The notes under the pieces were generated by a model that worked only from the letters and a program-made list of their open reading frames with translations, did not search any database and was not told the DNA's origin. From an uncultured Actinomycetes bacterium (GTDB lineage: Bacteria; Actinomycetota; Actinomycetes; Nanopelagicales; Nanopelagicaceae), in assembly GCA_903897155.1 (NCBI GenBank), contig CAIUAO010000045.1, positions 1-5,578 of the forward strand: a stretch of DNA of 5,578 bases, read 5' to 3'. Below, piece after piece: positions 1-5,147 of the stretch. The translations under genes were made by a program, and so were the position numbers. The stretch's first letter is position 1. Each line of letters opens with the position of its first letter.

Positions 1-543
1 GATCTACGTCGCACGGCAGCAAAGGATCTTGCAGCCCTTATTGAAGATGGAATTACCTTTGATGGTTTTGGTTTAGGCGGAGCACTCGATAAAGAAAAGC
101 TCGGAACTATTGTGGGTTGGTTATGCGAAGAGCTCCCTCGTGATAAACCTCGGCACTTACTTGGCATTGGTGAGCCAGATGATCTCTTTGTTGGAGTGGA
201 AAATGGCGCAGACACATTTGACTGCGTTGCTCCTTCTCGCCAAGCACGGACAAGCGCCGTAATGACCCTAGATGGGCGGGTAAACCTGACAAACAATAAA
301 TACCAACGGCAGTTCTCCCCCATAGATGACACATGTGATTGCTATACCTGCGCTAATTACACAGCGGCTTATGTCAGCCATCTTTTTAGATCAAAAGAGA
401 TGAGCGCGGCAACCCTTGCCACAATTCACAATGAGAGATTTATCGTGCGCTTAGTAGATCAGATGCGTGCATCTATCAATAACGGTGATTTCTTTGATTT
501 CAAGAAAGAGTTCTTGGGGCGCTTCTACGCAAATAAGTCTTAA
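1..543 (+). CDS. tgt: tRNA-guanine transglycosylase, C-terminal part (5' end outside the window)
   Basis: This enzyme exchanges guanine 34 of GU(N) anticodon tRNAs for a 7-deazaguanine base in queuosine formation. The window holds the last 180 residues, about half of a normal Tgt, read from base 1 with no in-window start needed. Visible landmarks are GFGLGGALDKE (22-32), the HLLGIGEPDDL segment, and FDCVAPSR, whose Asp (residue 74, bases 220-222) matches the catalytic nucleophile of Zymomonas Tgt (D280). The zinc site is complete: CDCYTC gives three cysteines (112, 114, 117), and the His of TIHNERF (143) lies 26 residues after the last Cys, exactly as in the Zymomonas enzyme. Phrases such as GADTFDCV, CDCYTC and TLATIHNERF are typical of actinobacterial Tgt. 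The base-recognition loop differs from the proteobacterial one (see findings). The gene is convergent with the dioxygenase gene, 6 bp away. Confidence 0.95.
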   Translation, partial: DLRRTAAKDLAALIEDGITFDGFGLGGALDKEKLGTIVGWLCEELPRDKPRHLLGIGEPDDLFVGVENGADTFDCVAPSRQARTSAVMTLDGRVNLTNNKYQRQFSPIDDTCDCYTCANYTAAYVSHLFRSKEMSAATLATIHNERFIVRLVDQMRASINNGDFFDFKKEFLGRFYANKS

Positions 544-549
544 GCCACC

Positions 550-1320
550 TTAAACCACTTGGAATGAGCGTTTAGAAAGCCCCATCCAATAACCATCAAT
601 GGCAGTTTGTGGAGCCACATCAGCCTTTGTCGCTGCTCCTAAGGTAATAAATATAGGCGCAAAGTGCTCCACTGTTGGGTGGGCATAGGGCATGCCAGGA
701 GCTAATGCTTTGTAATTCATGAGCTCATCAATCGCGCCGCGATCAAGTGCTTCCTTTGCCCAGAGATCAAACTCAACGCTCCATCCAGGTGGTGTTGCAT
801 CGATGCGAAACTCTCGAAGAAAGGCGAGGCCGTGCGTAAGAAACCCGCTTCCAACAATCAAGACGCCCTCTTCGCGCAGCGGAGCAAGTTTTTGACCAAT
901 AGCAAATAGCTTCTCGGGATCAGAAGTTGGAATCGACATCTGCAGAACAGGAATATCTGCATCCGGATACATCTTTAACAGAGGAACATATGCCCCATGG
1001 TCTAATCCACGATTGGGCTGATCGGTTACCGGTTCATTCATCAAAGCCTTAATTCGCGCAGCAAGTTCTGGCGCACCTGGAGCGTTGTATTGAAGGTGAT
1101 AAAACTTAGGATCAAAACCACCAAAGTCATATATCAGTGGTGTTCCTTGTGTTGTTGAACCAAGTGTGAGGGGGGCGGATTCCCAGTGAGCACTAATAAT
1201 GAGAATTGCTTTTGGTTTATCTAAGCGCGTTGCCCAATCTGATAGTTCTCCGCTCCATATTGGATCATCAAGAAGCAGCGGGGCTCCGTGGCCGATATAG
1301 AGGGCGGGCATTAATGTCAT
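550..1320 (-). CDS. LigB/DODA-family class III extradiol ring-cleavage dioxygenase
   Basis: The 256-residue protein matches the length and motifs of the YgiD/4,5-DOPA extradiol dioxygenase family of cytosolic metalloenzymes that open catechol-type rings. Motifs in order are YIGHGAP (H11), SAHWES (H45), GLDHGAYVPL (H108), VGSGFLTHG (H163) and AHPTVEHFAP (H214, H219). By family comparison H11, H45 and H219 are likely metal ligands, with H163 and H108 near the active site; the exact assignment is inferred. The substrate cannot be read from sequence, and members of this family include enzymes of unknown natural substrate. The ATG at 1320 is chosen because an in-frame TAG lies 12 nt upstream and a -10 hexamer ends 6 nt before it. 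The only nearby alternative is Met4 (1311). The gene reads toward tgt and starts 32 bp after the stop of the upstream MpaB-type gene, behind its own promoter. Confidence 0.88.
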   Translation of the reverse strand: MTLMPALYIGHGAPLLLDDPIWSGELSDWATRLDKPKAILIISAHWESAPLTLGSTTQGTPLIYDFGGFDPKFYHLQYNAPGAPELAARIKALMNEPVTDQPNRGLDHGAYVPLLKMYPDADIPVLQMSIPTSDPEKLFAIGQKLAPLREEGVLIVGSGFLTHGLAFLREFRIDATPPGWSVEFDLWAKEALDRGAIDELMNYKALAPGMPYAHPTVEHFAPIFITLGAATKADVAPQTAIDGYWMGLSKRSFQVV

Positions 1321-1326
1321 AAGAAA

Positions 1327-1332
1327 ATACTA
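1327..1332 (-). promoter_or_regulatory. -10 element of a likely leaderless promoter for the dioxygenase gene
   Basis: On the minus strand TAGTAT is followed by exactly six bases and then the ATG at 1320. This is the actinobacterial leaderless layout, with transcription starting at the A of the start codon. No Shine-Dalgarno sequence is present. A 17-nt spacer would put the -35 region at 1350-1355 (TAGTTG, poor match), inside the palindrome at 1338-1355. The gene is thus probably transcribed independently of the same-strand gene upstream. Confidence 0.6.
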
Positions 1333-1337
1333 ACAGA

Positions 1338-1355
1338 TAGTTGAAACTTCAACTA
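1338..1355. promoter_or_regulatory. 18-bp palindrome, candidate operator for the dioxygenase gene
   Basis: TAGTTGAA-AC-TTCAACTA is a perfect inverted repeat with 8-bp arms and a 2-bp centre. If transcription starts at 1320 it covers about -18 to -35, between and over the promoter elements, which is a classic repressor position. It also contains the stop codon (1353-1355) of the upstream gene. The size and spacing fit a dimeric winged-helix regulator of MarR type, but no such gene lies in the window. It has no T-tract and almost no loop, so a terminator is unlikely. Confidence 0.6.
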
Positions 1356-2228
1356 CTTTCTAGCAATGCGTTCGCGGGCCACGCTCTGGCTAGGAGACTC
1401 TGAGCCAAGTACATAACTCAAAAAGTTCAATATCCGTGCGCATAACCAGCGCCATATCGGACTTACATCTTTAAGTCCCAAGATCTCACGTTGCTGCGGT
1501 GTTAACGTTGAAACAGCAGCGTTAGCAAGAACCTTGTAAAAAATCAGACTTACTCGGCCTAGTGGTGGCTTCATAATGAAGCGAACAACTTCTAGAGTTT
1601 TAGCACTACGCGCTAAGTCATTCTTAAGAAACTCATCCATTGTTGCTTTGAGCTCAGCAACAGACTCTGGTGCTTTCTCTAACCCAAGACCCTTAGCACT
1701 TGTGCTCCACTCTTTTACATAAGCATCCGCACCTTTTGTAATCGGATAGGCAAATGCTAAATGCGATGTAAGAAAGGAATCGGTAAATGCACAGTGCACC
1801 CAGAGCAGATAACGAGGATCACTTGCCTGATAAGGCGAAGTTGCACCTGCCTTAGTTTGATACTCACCTTTCACATGTGCATGCATGGCATTGACTCGCG
1901 CCGCTTCTTTTGCAATCGCTTCATGTGAACCAAATGTTGTGATCGTGAGCCATCTGGAAGTTCCGGCAAGGCGCCCCAAAGGATCTGTCTCAAATCTAGA
2001 ATGTTGGCTAACACCAGTGAGCGCAGCAGGATGAGCGGCTTGAAGTAAAAGAGCGCGCACGCCTCCAACAAGGGTGGCAATGCAACCATGCACCTGCCAT
2101 ACAGCGCTGTCTGGTCCGTAAAGGCCAACACCATGACCTAGAGCAATAAGTTCGACCCAATCAGGCCTTCCATCAGGTGAGCCAGAGACAATCTCACGAA
2201 AGCGATTGGCTATGCGGATTTTAATCAC
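1353..2228 (-). CDS. DUF2236 / MpaB-like oxygenase family protein
   Basis: The 291-residue protein has the hallmarks of the DUF2236 family, which includes mycophenolic-acid enzyme MpaB and the heme-b latex-clearing rubber oxygenase Lcp. Visible landmarks are GPDSAVWQVHG (38-48), the hydrophobic segment ending LLQAAHPAAL with H66, GRLAGTSRW (85-93), VNAMHAHVKGE with H116 and H118 (112-122), and DPRYLLWVHCAFTDS with H145 (137-151). Conserved histidines in the central helices are candidate heme ligands by family analogy; which one binds is not certain. The length is ordinary for bacterial members, and no signal peptide is evident, so the protein is probably cytosolic. The start is GTG: reading upstream in frame, a TAA is met at the fourth codon with no other start before it. 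It is divergent from the Gfo/Idh/MocA gene across only 18 bp. The substrate is unknown. Confidence 0.85.
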   Translation of the reverse strand: MIKIRIANRFREIVSGSPDGRPDWVELIALGHGVGLYGPDSAVWQVHGCIATLVGGVRALLLQAAHPAALTGVSQHSRFETDPLGRLAGTSRWLTITTFGSHEAIAKEAARVNAMHAHVKGEYQTKAGATSPYQASDPRYLLWVHCAFTDSFLTSHLAFAYPITKGADAYVKEWSTSAKGLGLEKAPESVAELKATMDEFLKNDLARSAKTLEVVRFIMKPPLGRVSLIFYKVLANAAVSTLTPQQREILGLKDVSPIWRWLCARILNFLSYVLGSESPSQSVARERIARK

Positions 2229-2246
2229 TCCACTAGATTAGATCCC
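2229..2246. promoter_or_regulatory. Minimal bidirectional promoter with overlapping -10 elements
   Basis: The whole space between two divergent start codons is 18 bp. It holds TAGATT on the plus strand (2234-2239), ending 7 nt before the ATG at 2247, and TAATCT on the minus strand (2235-2240), ending 6 nt before the GTG at 2228. The two hexamers share five base pairs within CTAGATTAG. Both fit TANNNT spaced for leaderless transcripts. Any -35 or operator sequence must lie inside the opposite gene; no good -35 match is visible there. Confidence 0.6.
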
Positions 2247-3257
2247 ATGACACAACCTCGCACCCCCATAAAAATTGGCATCCTTGGCGCAGCACGAATT
2301 GCTTCTAGGGCAATTATTTTCCCAGCACATGCCACAGAGCACGTTCTCTATGCCGTTGCATCACGCGACCGAGCTCGTGGTGAAGCATTTGCCAAACAAT
2401 ATGGCGTTGAAAAAGTTTACGACTCATACCAAGCAATCATTGATGACCCAGAGATCACAGCAATTTATAACCCTCTACCTAATAATGGCCATGCTCCTTG
2501 GAACATTAAAGCTCTTCAAGCCGGCAAACATGTCTTAAGTGAAAAGCCTGCAGCGAGTAATGCAGAGGAAGCACGCCTGATGCAAAAGGTTGCCGAAGGC
2601 CAAAGCAAGGTTTATATGGAAGCTTTTCATTATTACTACCACCCAGTGATGCAACGAGTCCTTGAGATCGTTAAATCAGGTGAGATCGGCGAACTTGTCA
2701 GCATTAATACCGCCCTCTATGGCACGATGCCAGATAAAACAGATTTGCGTCTGCAATTTGATTTAGCAGGCGGATGTTTAATGGATATGGGATGTTATTC
2801 AGTCCACTCTCAACGCATGGTTTCCCTCGCACTCTTTGGCAAGGAACCAGAAGTAGTGAGCGCAAAAGCACGTTTACACAAGCCAAATGTTGATGAAGCA
2901 CTTGAAGTCACACTTAAGTACGCAAATGGTGCCACAGGAATTGCAGATAGTGATTTTGATACTGATCGCTTTAGCGCTCCAATGACTATTCGTGGCACAA
3001 AGGGCACTATTGAGACGTATTCATTTGTTGTTCCAAGTTGGGATGATCGCGTAGTTGTCAGAGTCGGCTCTACAGAGCGAACTGAAAATCTAGGCACTAT
3101 TTCTTCATATACCTACCAATTACAGGCATTTGCTGATGCTATTGATTTCAAGAAGCCGATCGTCACAGATGCAGCTGATTCAACAGCAAACATGGAGATC
3201 ATCGATCAGGCATATCTTGCTGCAGGTCTAGATATCAGACCTGCGATGAAGCTTTAA
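2247..3257 (+). CDS. Gfo/Idh/MocA family NAD(P)-dependent oxidoreductase
   Basis: The 336-residue protein has the normal length and two-domain order of this family of cytosolic sugar or diol dehydrogenases. The N-terminal Rossmann fold begins with KIGILGAARIAS (9-20), and VASRDRARGEAFAKQYG (37-53) follows with its usual cofactor-binding strand-helix. SEKPAAS (98-104) carries the family lysine K100. The substrate domain has EAFHYYYHP (125-133) and GGCLMDMGCYSVH (175-187), with D180, Y184 and H187 as likely active-site residues. This layout is closest to members described as xylose or dihydrodiol dehydrogenases, so a sugar or cyclic diol is a reasonable guess, not a demonstrated substrate. The ATG lies just before the Rossmann strand and 7 nt after a -10 hexamer, which supports a leaderless start. 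It is convergent with the cytochrome operon, 7 bp away. Confidence 0.9.
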   Translation: MTQPRTPIKIGILGAARIASRAIIFPAHATEHVLYAVASRDRARGEAFAKQYGVEKVYDSYQAIIDDPEITAIYNPLPNNGHAPWNIKALQAGKHVLSEKPAASNAEEARLMQKVAEGQSKVYMEAFHYYYHPVMQRVLEIVKSGEIGELVSINTALYGTMPDKTDLRLQFDLAGGCLMDMGCYSVHSQRMVSLALFGKEPEVVSAKARLHKPNVDEALEVTLKYANGATGIADSDFDTDRFSAPMTIRGTKGTIETYSFVVPSWDDRVVVRVGSTERTENLGTISSYTYQLQAFADAIDFKKPIVTDAADSTANMEIIDQAYLAAGLDIRPAMKL

Positions 3258-3264
3258 GTTCTGA

Positions 3265-4233
3265 CTACAAATTCTCTTGCTTGTAGTACTGCTTCCATAT
3301 TAAGCGGTGAATGGGAATACGCCGTGGCAAGCTACGAATACCTGGAATAAATGGCATGAATACAAGCCCTGCAGATAACAGACCCATGATCACCATGATG
3401 TAGGCATCAGCATTTGCTCCAAATGGATGCTGATCACCATTGTTAAATGGTGGGATTTGATACCAGAATGAATAGAGCCATAGCCATGCTTGTCCCGGAT
3501 AGCGGCCGGTCTCATTCATCATTCCCCATGTGTCACCTTGCAAATGTGATGCTGTGCTTTGGTCATTAAAATAATTTCCATCGCCCATAAACAAAGTTTG
3601 TTTGGTGTTATCAAACTGGAAGTAATTTCCCTGAGAGAGAAGAACCGCATCTAGTGAGCCACTCTGAGCCATAGTGAGTAGGCCACCGATCATCGCAGGT
3701 ACAGGGCCGAAATCTGCCAATGCCCCGGCAGGAATCTTTGCTTGGTCACCATTTGCTTTTGTGAGCGCATCGTCATATTTACTTGCCCAGCCTTGCTGCA
3801 TCTTTAAATCACTAACATTCCACGTTTTAAGCGCAGCGCTTACCTCTGGGGTATTTACCTGGGTAGACAGCGGAGTAACCACAAAGTCATTAACAGAATT
3901 AACTGGGTGGCTTACACCAAAAATCTTTGCAAGATGAAGTGGCCCTACGTTTACGCCATCAGATGCGCTGTTATATGGGGCTCCATATCCTGCGGATTCA
4001 CTTGAGCCAGCAATTTCATGAGCTGCCGTTTGGTAGAAATCTGCTGGAGCTGTAACCGCCCACGATTTAAAGGTCAATTGCTTCTCATCTGGGGAACCAA
4101 AGAACATGGAAGCGGCAATGGTGAGCAGAGTGACAACAAGAAGCGCAATGGTGCCTTCTTTGATGATGTCATAACGACGCGTACGACCAGCCCAAGGTTG
4201 GCTCTCTAAATCCTGAATTCTAGGTGAGCTCAT
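3265..4233 (-). CDS. Divergent cytochrome b C-terminal (subunit IV-like) membrane protein with a large insertion
   Basis: This is a 322-residue protein, about twice the length of b6f subunit IV. It begins with a charged cytosolic stretch and a membrane helix (about 26-45), which resembles helix E. About 200 polar residues without any cysteine follow, probably outside the membrane. Then comes AWLWLYSFWYQIPPF (249-263), which lines up by eye with the PEWYFFPVFQILRTVP region, and a second clear helix (about 276-297) ending AGLVFMPFIPG followed by RSLPRRIPIHR, like helix F and its basic cytosolic end. The PEWY glutamate of the quinol-oxidation site is not preserved (PGQAW instead). The family assignment rests on these weak similarities and on the gene order. 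The ATG overlaps the cytochrome b stop by 4 nt (ATGA), and AAAGGGG upstream serves as ribosome binding site, so translation is probably coupled. Confidence 0.6.
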   Translation of the reverse strand: MSSPRIQDLESQPWAGRTRRYDIIKEGTIALLVVTLLTIAASMFFGSPDEKQLTFKSWAVTAPADFYQTAAHEIAGSSESAGYGAPYNSASDGVNVGPLHLAKIFGVSHPVNSVNDFVVTPLSTQVNTPEVSAALKTWNVSDLKMQQGWASKYDDALTKANGDQAKIPAGALADFGPVPAMIGGLLTMAQSGSLDAVLLSQGNYFQFDNTKQTLFMGDGNYFNDQSTASHLQGDTWGMMNETGRYPGQAWLWLYSFWYQIPPFNNGDQHPFGANADAYIMVIMGLLSAGLVFMPFIPGIRSLPRRIPIHRLIWKQYYKQENL

Positions 4234-4871
4234 TTGCGTGCCCCTTTTGCTTTCTTTTCAGTATCAAATGCATCAATAGGAGGAACTACGCCCTTAGCAC
4301 GAACTAATAAGACGTGAAGAATTGTGAGAACGCCAAGGATCAGTGGCAAGAATGCGACGTGCAGTAAAAGCATCTGTCCCAAGTTAGTCACTGTGAACCA
4401 TGCACCTACACCAACTGAATTAAATCCATCTTTTGCTTCAAATGAAATCCACTGTGAGTCAAAGTTTGTTTGGACGAGATAGCCAGTGAAAGCAGTAGCA
4501 ATCGATGCAACAAAAGCAATTCCGCCGGTCATCCATGTTGCCATACGCCGACCGCGCCAAGCTGCCATCCAGAATTTGCCCCAAAGATGAATCACCATAA
4601 AGATAAAGAAGAACTGAACGCTCCAGAAATGAAGACTGTTAACAAAGTGCCCAACGTTCGATACGTGATACCAACTTGGACCTTCAAATGCTAGAACTAC
4701 ACCGGAAGCGATGATCACGCCAAGAGAGGAAAGGGTGAGAACACCGAATGTATAAATCCAACTTGCAACATATGCAGGCTGTGTATCTGGCAAGAGTTTT
4801 TCAATAGGCAAGTTTCTCTGCCACGCACCACGCAACTTTGCGGTCCATAACTCTTTCTCTGAGTTACTCAT
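4230..4871 (-). CDS. Cytochrome b6-like di-heme membrane subunit (split cytochrome b, N-terminal half)
   Basis: The 213-residue protein has four predicted membrane helices (about 37-62, 77-96, 113-133, 165-190). Four heme ligands are present: H81 and H95 in SLHFWSVQFFFIFMVIHLW (13 residues between) and H171 and H186 in LLLHVAFLPLILGVLTILHV (14 residues between). The 13/14 pattern matches b6 of b6f complexes; bc1 has 13/13. The basic link WRGRRMATWMTGG resembles the b6 segment before helix C. The protein ends after helix D, so it is a b6-type half and not a full-length bc1/bcc cytochrome b. Two departures are clear: no cysteine at the b6 heme-cn position (Thr41 by alignment), and GYLVQTNFDSQW replaces the usual GY..PW.Q motif. 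It probably carries electrons between membrane quinones and an unknown partner. Both neighbours overlap it by 4 nt. Confidence 0.88.
   Translation of the reverse strand: MSNSEKELWTAKLRGAWQRNLPIEKLLPDTQPAYVASWIYTFGVLTLSSLGVIIASGVVLAFEGPSWYHVSNVGHFVNSLHFWSVQFFFIFMVIHLWGKFWMAAWRGRRMATWMTGGIAFVASIATAFTGYLVQTNFDSQWISFEAKDGFNSVGVGAWFTVTNLGQMLLLHVAFLPLILGVLTILHVLLVRAKGVVPPIDAFDTEKKAKGARK
4241..4247 (-). promoter_or_regulatory. Ribosome binding site for the subunit IV-like gene
   Basis: AAAGGGG on the minus strand lies inside the last codons of the cytochrome b gene, 7 nt before the ATG at 4233. Together with the ATGA overlap it supports this start and coupled translation. Confidence 0.55.
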
Positions 4872-5029
4872 TTCTGATTCTCCTTATCTTGAGGAAAAGG
4901 AAGAGTGAGAGCAAGTAGAAAAATTGCCACCATCGACAAAATAATCAGCAAATTAGTGACCGAGATTTGTAGCCAACCCCAATGCAAATAAACAGCTTTG
5001 AAGTTCATAAAGTGTCCGAAAATTCCCAT
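4868..5029 (-). CDS. Small (53-residue) single-helix membrane protein, first gene of the cytochrome operon
   Basis: Reading the minus strand from ATG 5029 gives a 53-residue protein that begins MGIFGHFMNFKAVYLHWGWL, has one strong hydrophobic helix at about residues 23-43 (NLLIILSMVAIFLLALTL region), and ends LPFPQDKENQK. I do not recognise the family. Three observations support it as a real gene. Its TGA overlaps the ATG of the cytochrome b gene (ATGA), as happens again between the next two genes. An in-frame TAG lies upstream, so ATG 5029 is the first methionine of the frame. A -10 hexamer ends 6 nt before that ATG. Its size and position recall the small one-helix subunits that stabilise b6f and other quinol complexes. 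A structural or assembly role in this complex is inference. The aromatic, His-containing stretch YLHWGW (14-19) sits just before the helix. Confidence 0.78.
   Translation of the reverse strand: MGIFGHFMNFKAVYLHWGWLQISVTNLLIILSMVAIFLLALTLPFPQDKENQK
4880..4885 (-). promoter_or_regulatory. Ribosome binding site for the cytochrome b6-like gene
   Basis: AAGGAG on the minus strand is 8 nt before the ATG at 4871 and lies inside the 3' end of the 53-residue gene. It is a strong site that confirms the cytochrome b start and supports translational coupling with the small upstream gene. Confidence 0.75.
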
Positions 5030-5035
5030 GTAGTG

Positions 5036-5041
5036 AAGGTA
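5036..5041 (-). promoter_or_regulatory. -10 element of the cytochrome operon promoter, likely leaderless
   Basis: TACCTT on the minus strand is followed by six bases and the ATG at 5029, the same spacing as at the other likely leaderless starts here. There is no Shine-Dalgarno sequence before this ATG. No convincing -35 hexamer is seen at 17-18 nt, so an activator may be needed. The palindrome at 5073-5090 is centred at about -52. Confidence 0.5.
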
Positions 5042-5072
5042 GGACTACTTGCGAGCGTAATCTTCCACATGA

Positions 5073-5090
5073 GCGAGTGCCAGCACTCGC
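5073..5090. promoter_or_regulatory. 18-bp palindrome in the divergent region, candidate regulator site
   Basis: GCGAGTGC-CA-GCACTCGC is a perfect inverted repeat with 8-bp arms and a 2-bp centre. It lies between the cytochrome operon and the LuxR-type gene and is centred about 52 bp upstream of the inferred cytochrome transcript start. That is a position where LuxR-type activators often bind. It has no usable hairpin loop or T-tract, so it is unlikely to be a terminator. The adjacent LuxR-type protein is the obvious candidate to bind it, by inference only. Confidence 0.5.
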
Positions 5091-5098
5091 CTCTTATG

Positions 5099-5126
5099 TT
5101 CTGAGCGTTAGCACTAGTGCTACTGT
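5099..5126 (+). promoter_or_regulatory. Possible promoter of the LuxR-type gene
   Basis: TTCTGA (5099-5104) and TACTGT (5121-5126) are separated by 16 nt and would start transcription near 5133, just before the ribosome binding site. An alternative -10 is TATGTT (5095-5100). In either case the palindrome at 5109-5122 would overlap the promoter or the first transcribed bases. Neither match is strong. Confidence 0.3.
5109..5122. promoter_or_regulatory. 14-bp perfect palindrome, candidate operator of the LuxR-type gene
   Basis: TAGCACTAGTGCTA is a perfect 14-bp palindrome without a spacer. It shares the GCACT/AGTGC word with the palindrome at 5073-5090 but in the opposite relative order (centres 34 bp apart). 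It would sit between the candidate promoter elements of the LuxR-type gene, a good position for repression or autoregulation. Confidence 0.45.
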
Positions 5127-5132
5127 TCTGAT

Positions 5133-5142
5133 GGAGAGGTGA
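5133..5142 (+). promoter_or_regulatory. Ribosome binding site that sets the LuxR-type start at 5148
   Basis: GGAGAGGTGA closely matches the 16S-complementary AAGGAGGTGA and ends 5 nt before ATG 5148. An upstream in-frame GTG at 5139 lies inside this site and would have no site of its own, so 5148 is preferred. Confidence 0.75.
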
Positions 5143-5147
5143 AAACG

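Noticed and set aside
107..334. Minus-strand frame of 75 codons inside tgt, and similar long antisense frames inside the other genes
   Set aside because: They lie wholly opposite well-supported genes, show no recognisable motifs, and read as shadows of the true coding frames.
541..565. Terminator between tgt and the convergent dioxygenase gene
   Set aside because: Only the short CTTAAG palindrome and repeated CCAC words are present; no stable stem followed by a T-tract is seen on either strand.
3264..3287. Inverted repeat ACTACAA / TTGTAGT with a 10-nt loop at the junction of the convergent genes, as a bidirectional terminator
   Set aside because: The stem is only 7 bp and AT-rich, it lies mostly inside the coding end of the subunit-IV-like gene, and no T-tract follows on either strand.
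5073..5122. CIRCE element (HrcA heat-shock operator), because TTAGCACT and GAGTGCCAG resemble its half-sites
   Set aside because: CIRCE needs a left half, 9 nt and a right half in that order. Here the half-sites pair at 0 or 2 nt, no 9-nt arrangement exists, and no chaperone gene is present.
5139..5141. GTG at 5139 as the LuxR-type start codon
   Set aside because: It lies inside the GGAGAGGTGA ribosome binding site, which is correctly spaced for ATG 5148.
5131..5142. Tiny upstream reading frame ATG-GAG-AGG-TGA before the LuxR-type gene
   Set aside because: It is three codons long, made of the ribosome binding site itself, has no site of its own, and the candidate -10 is only 4 nt away.
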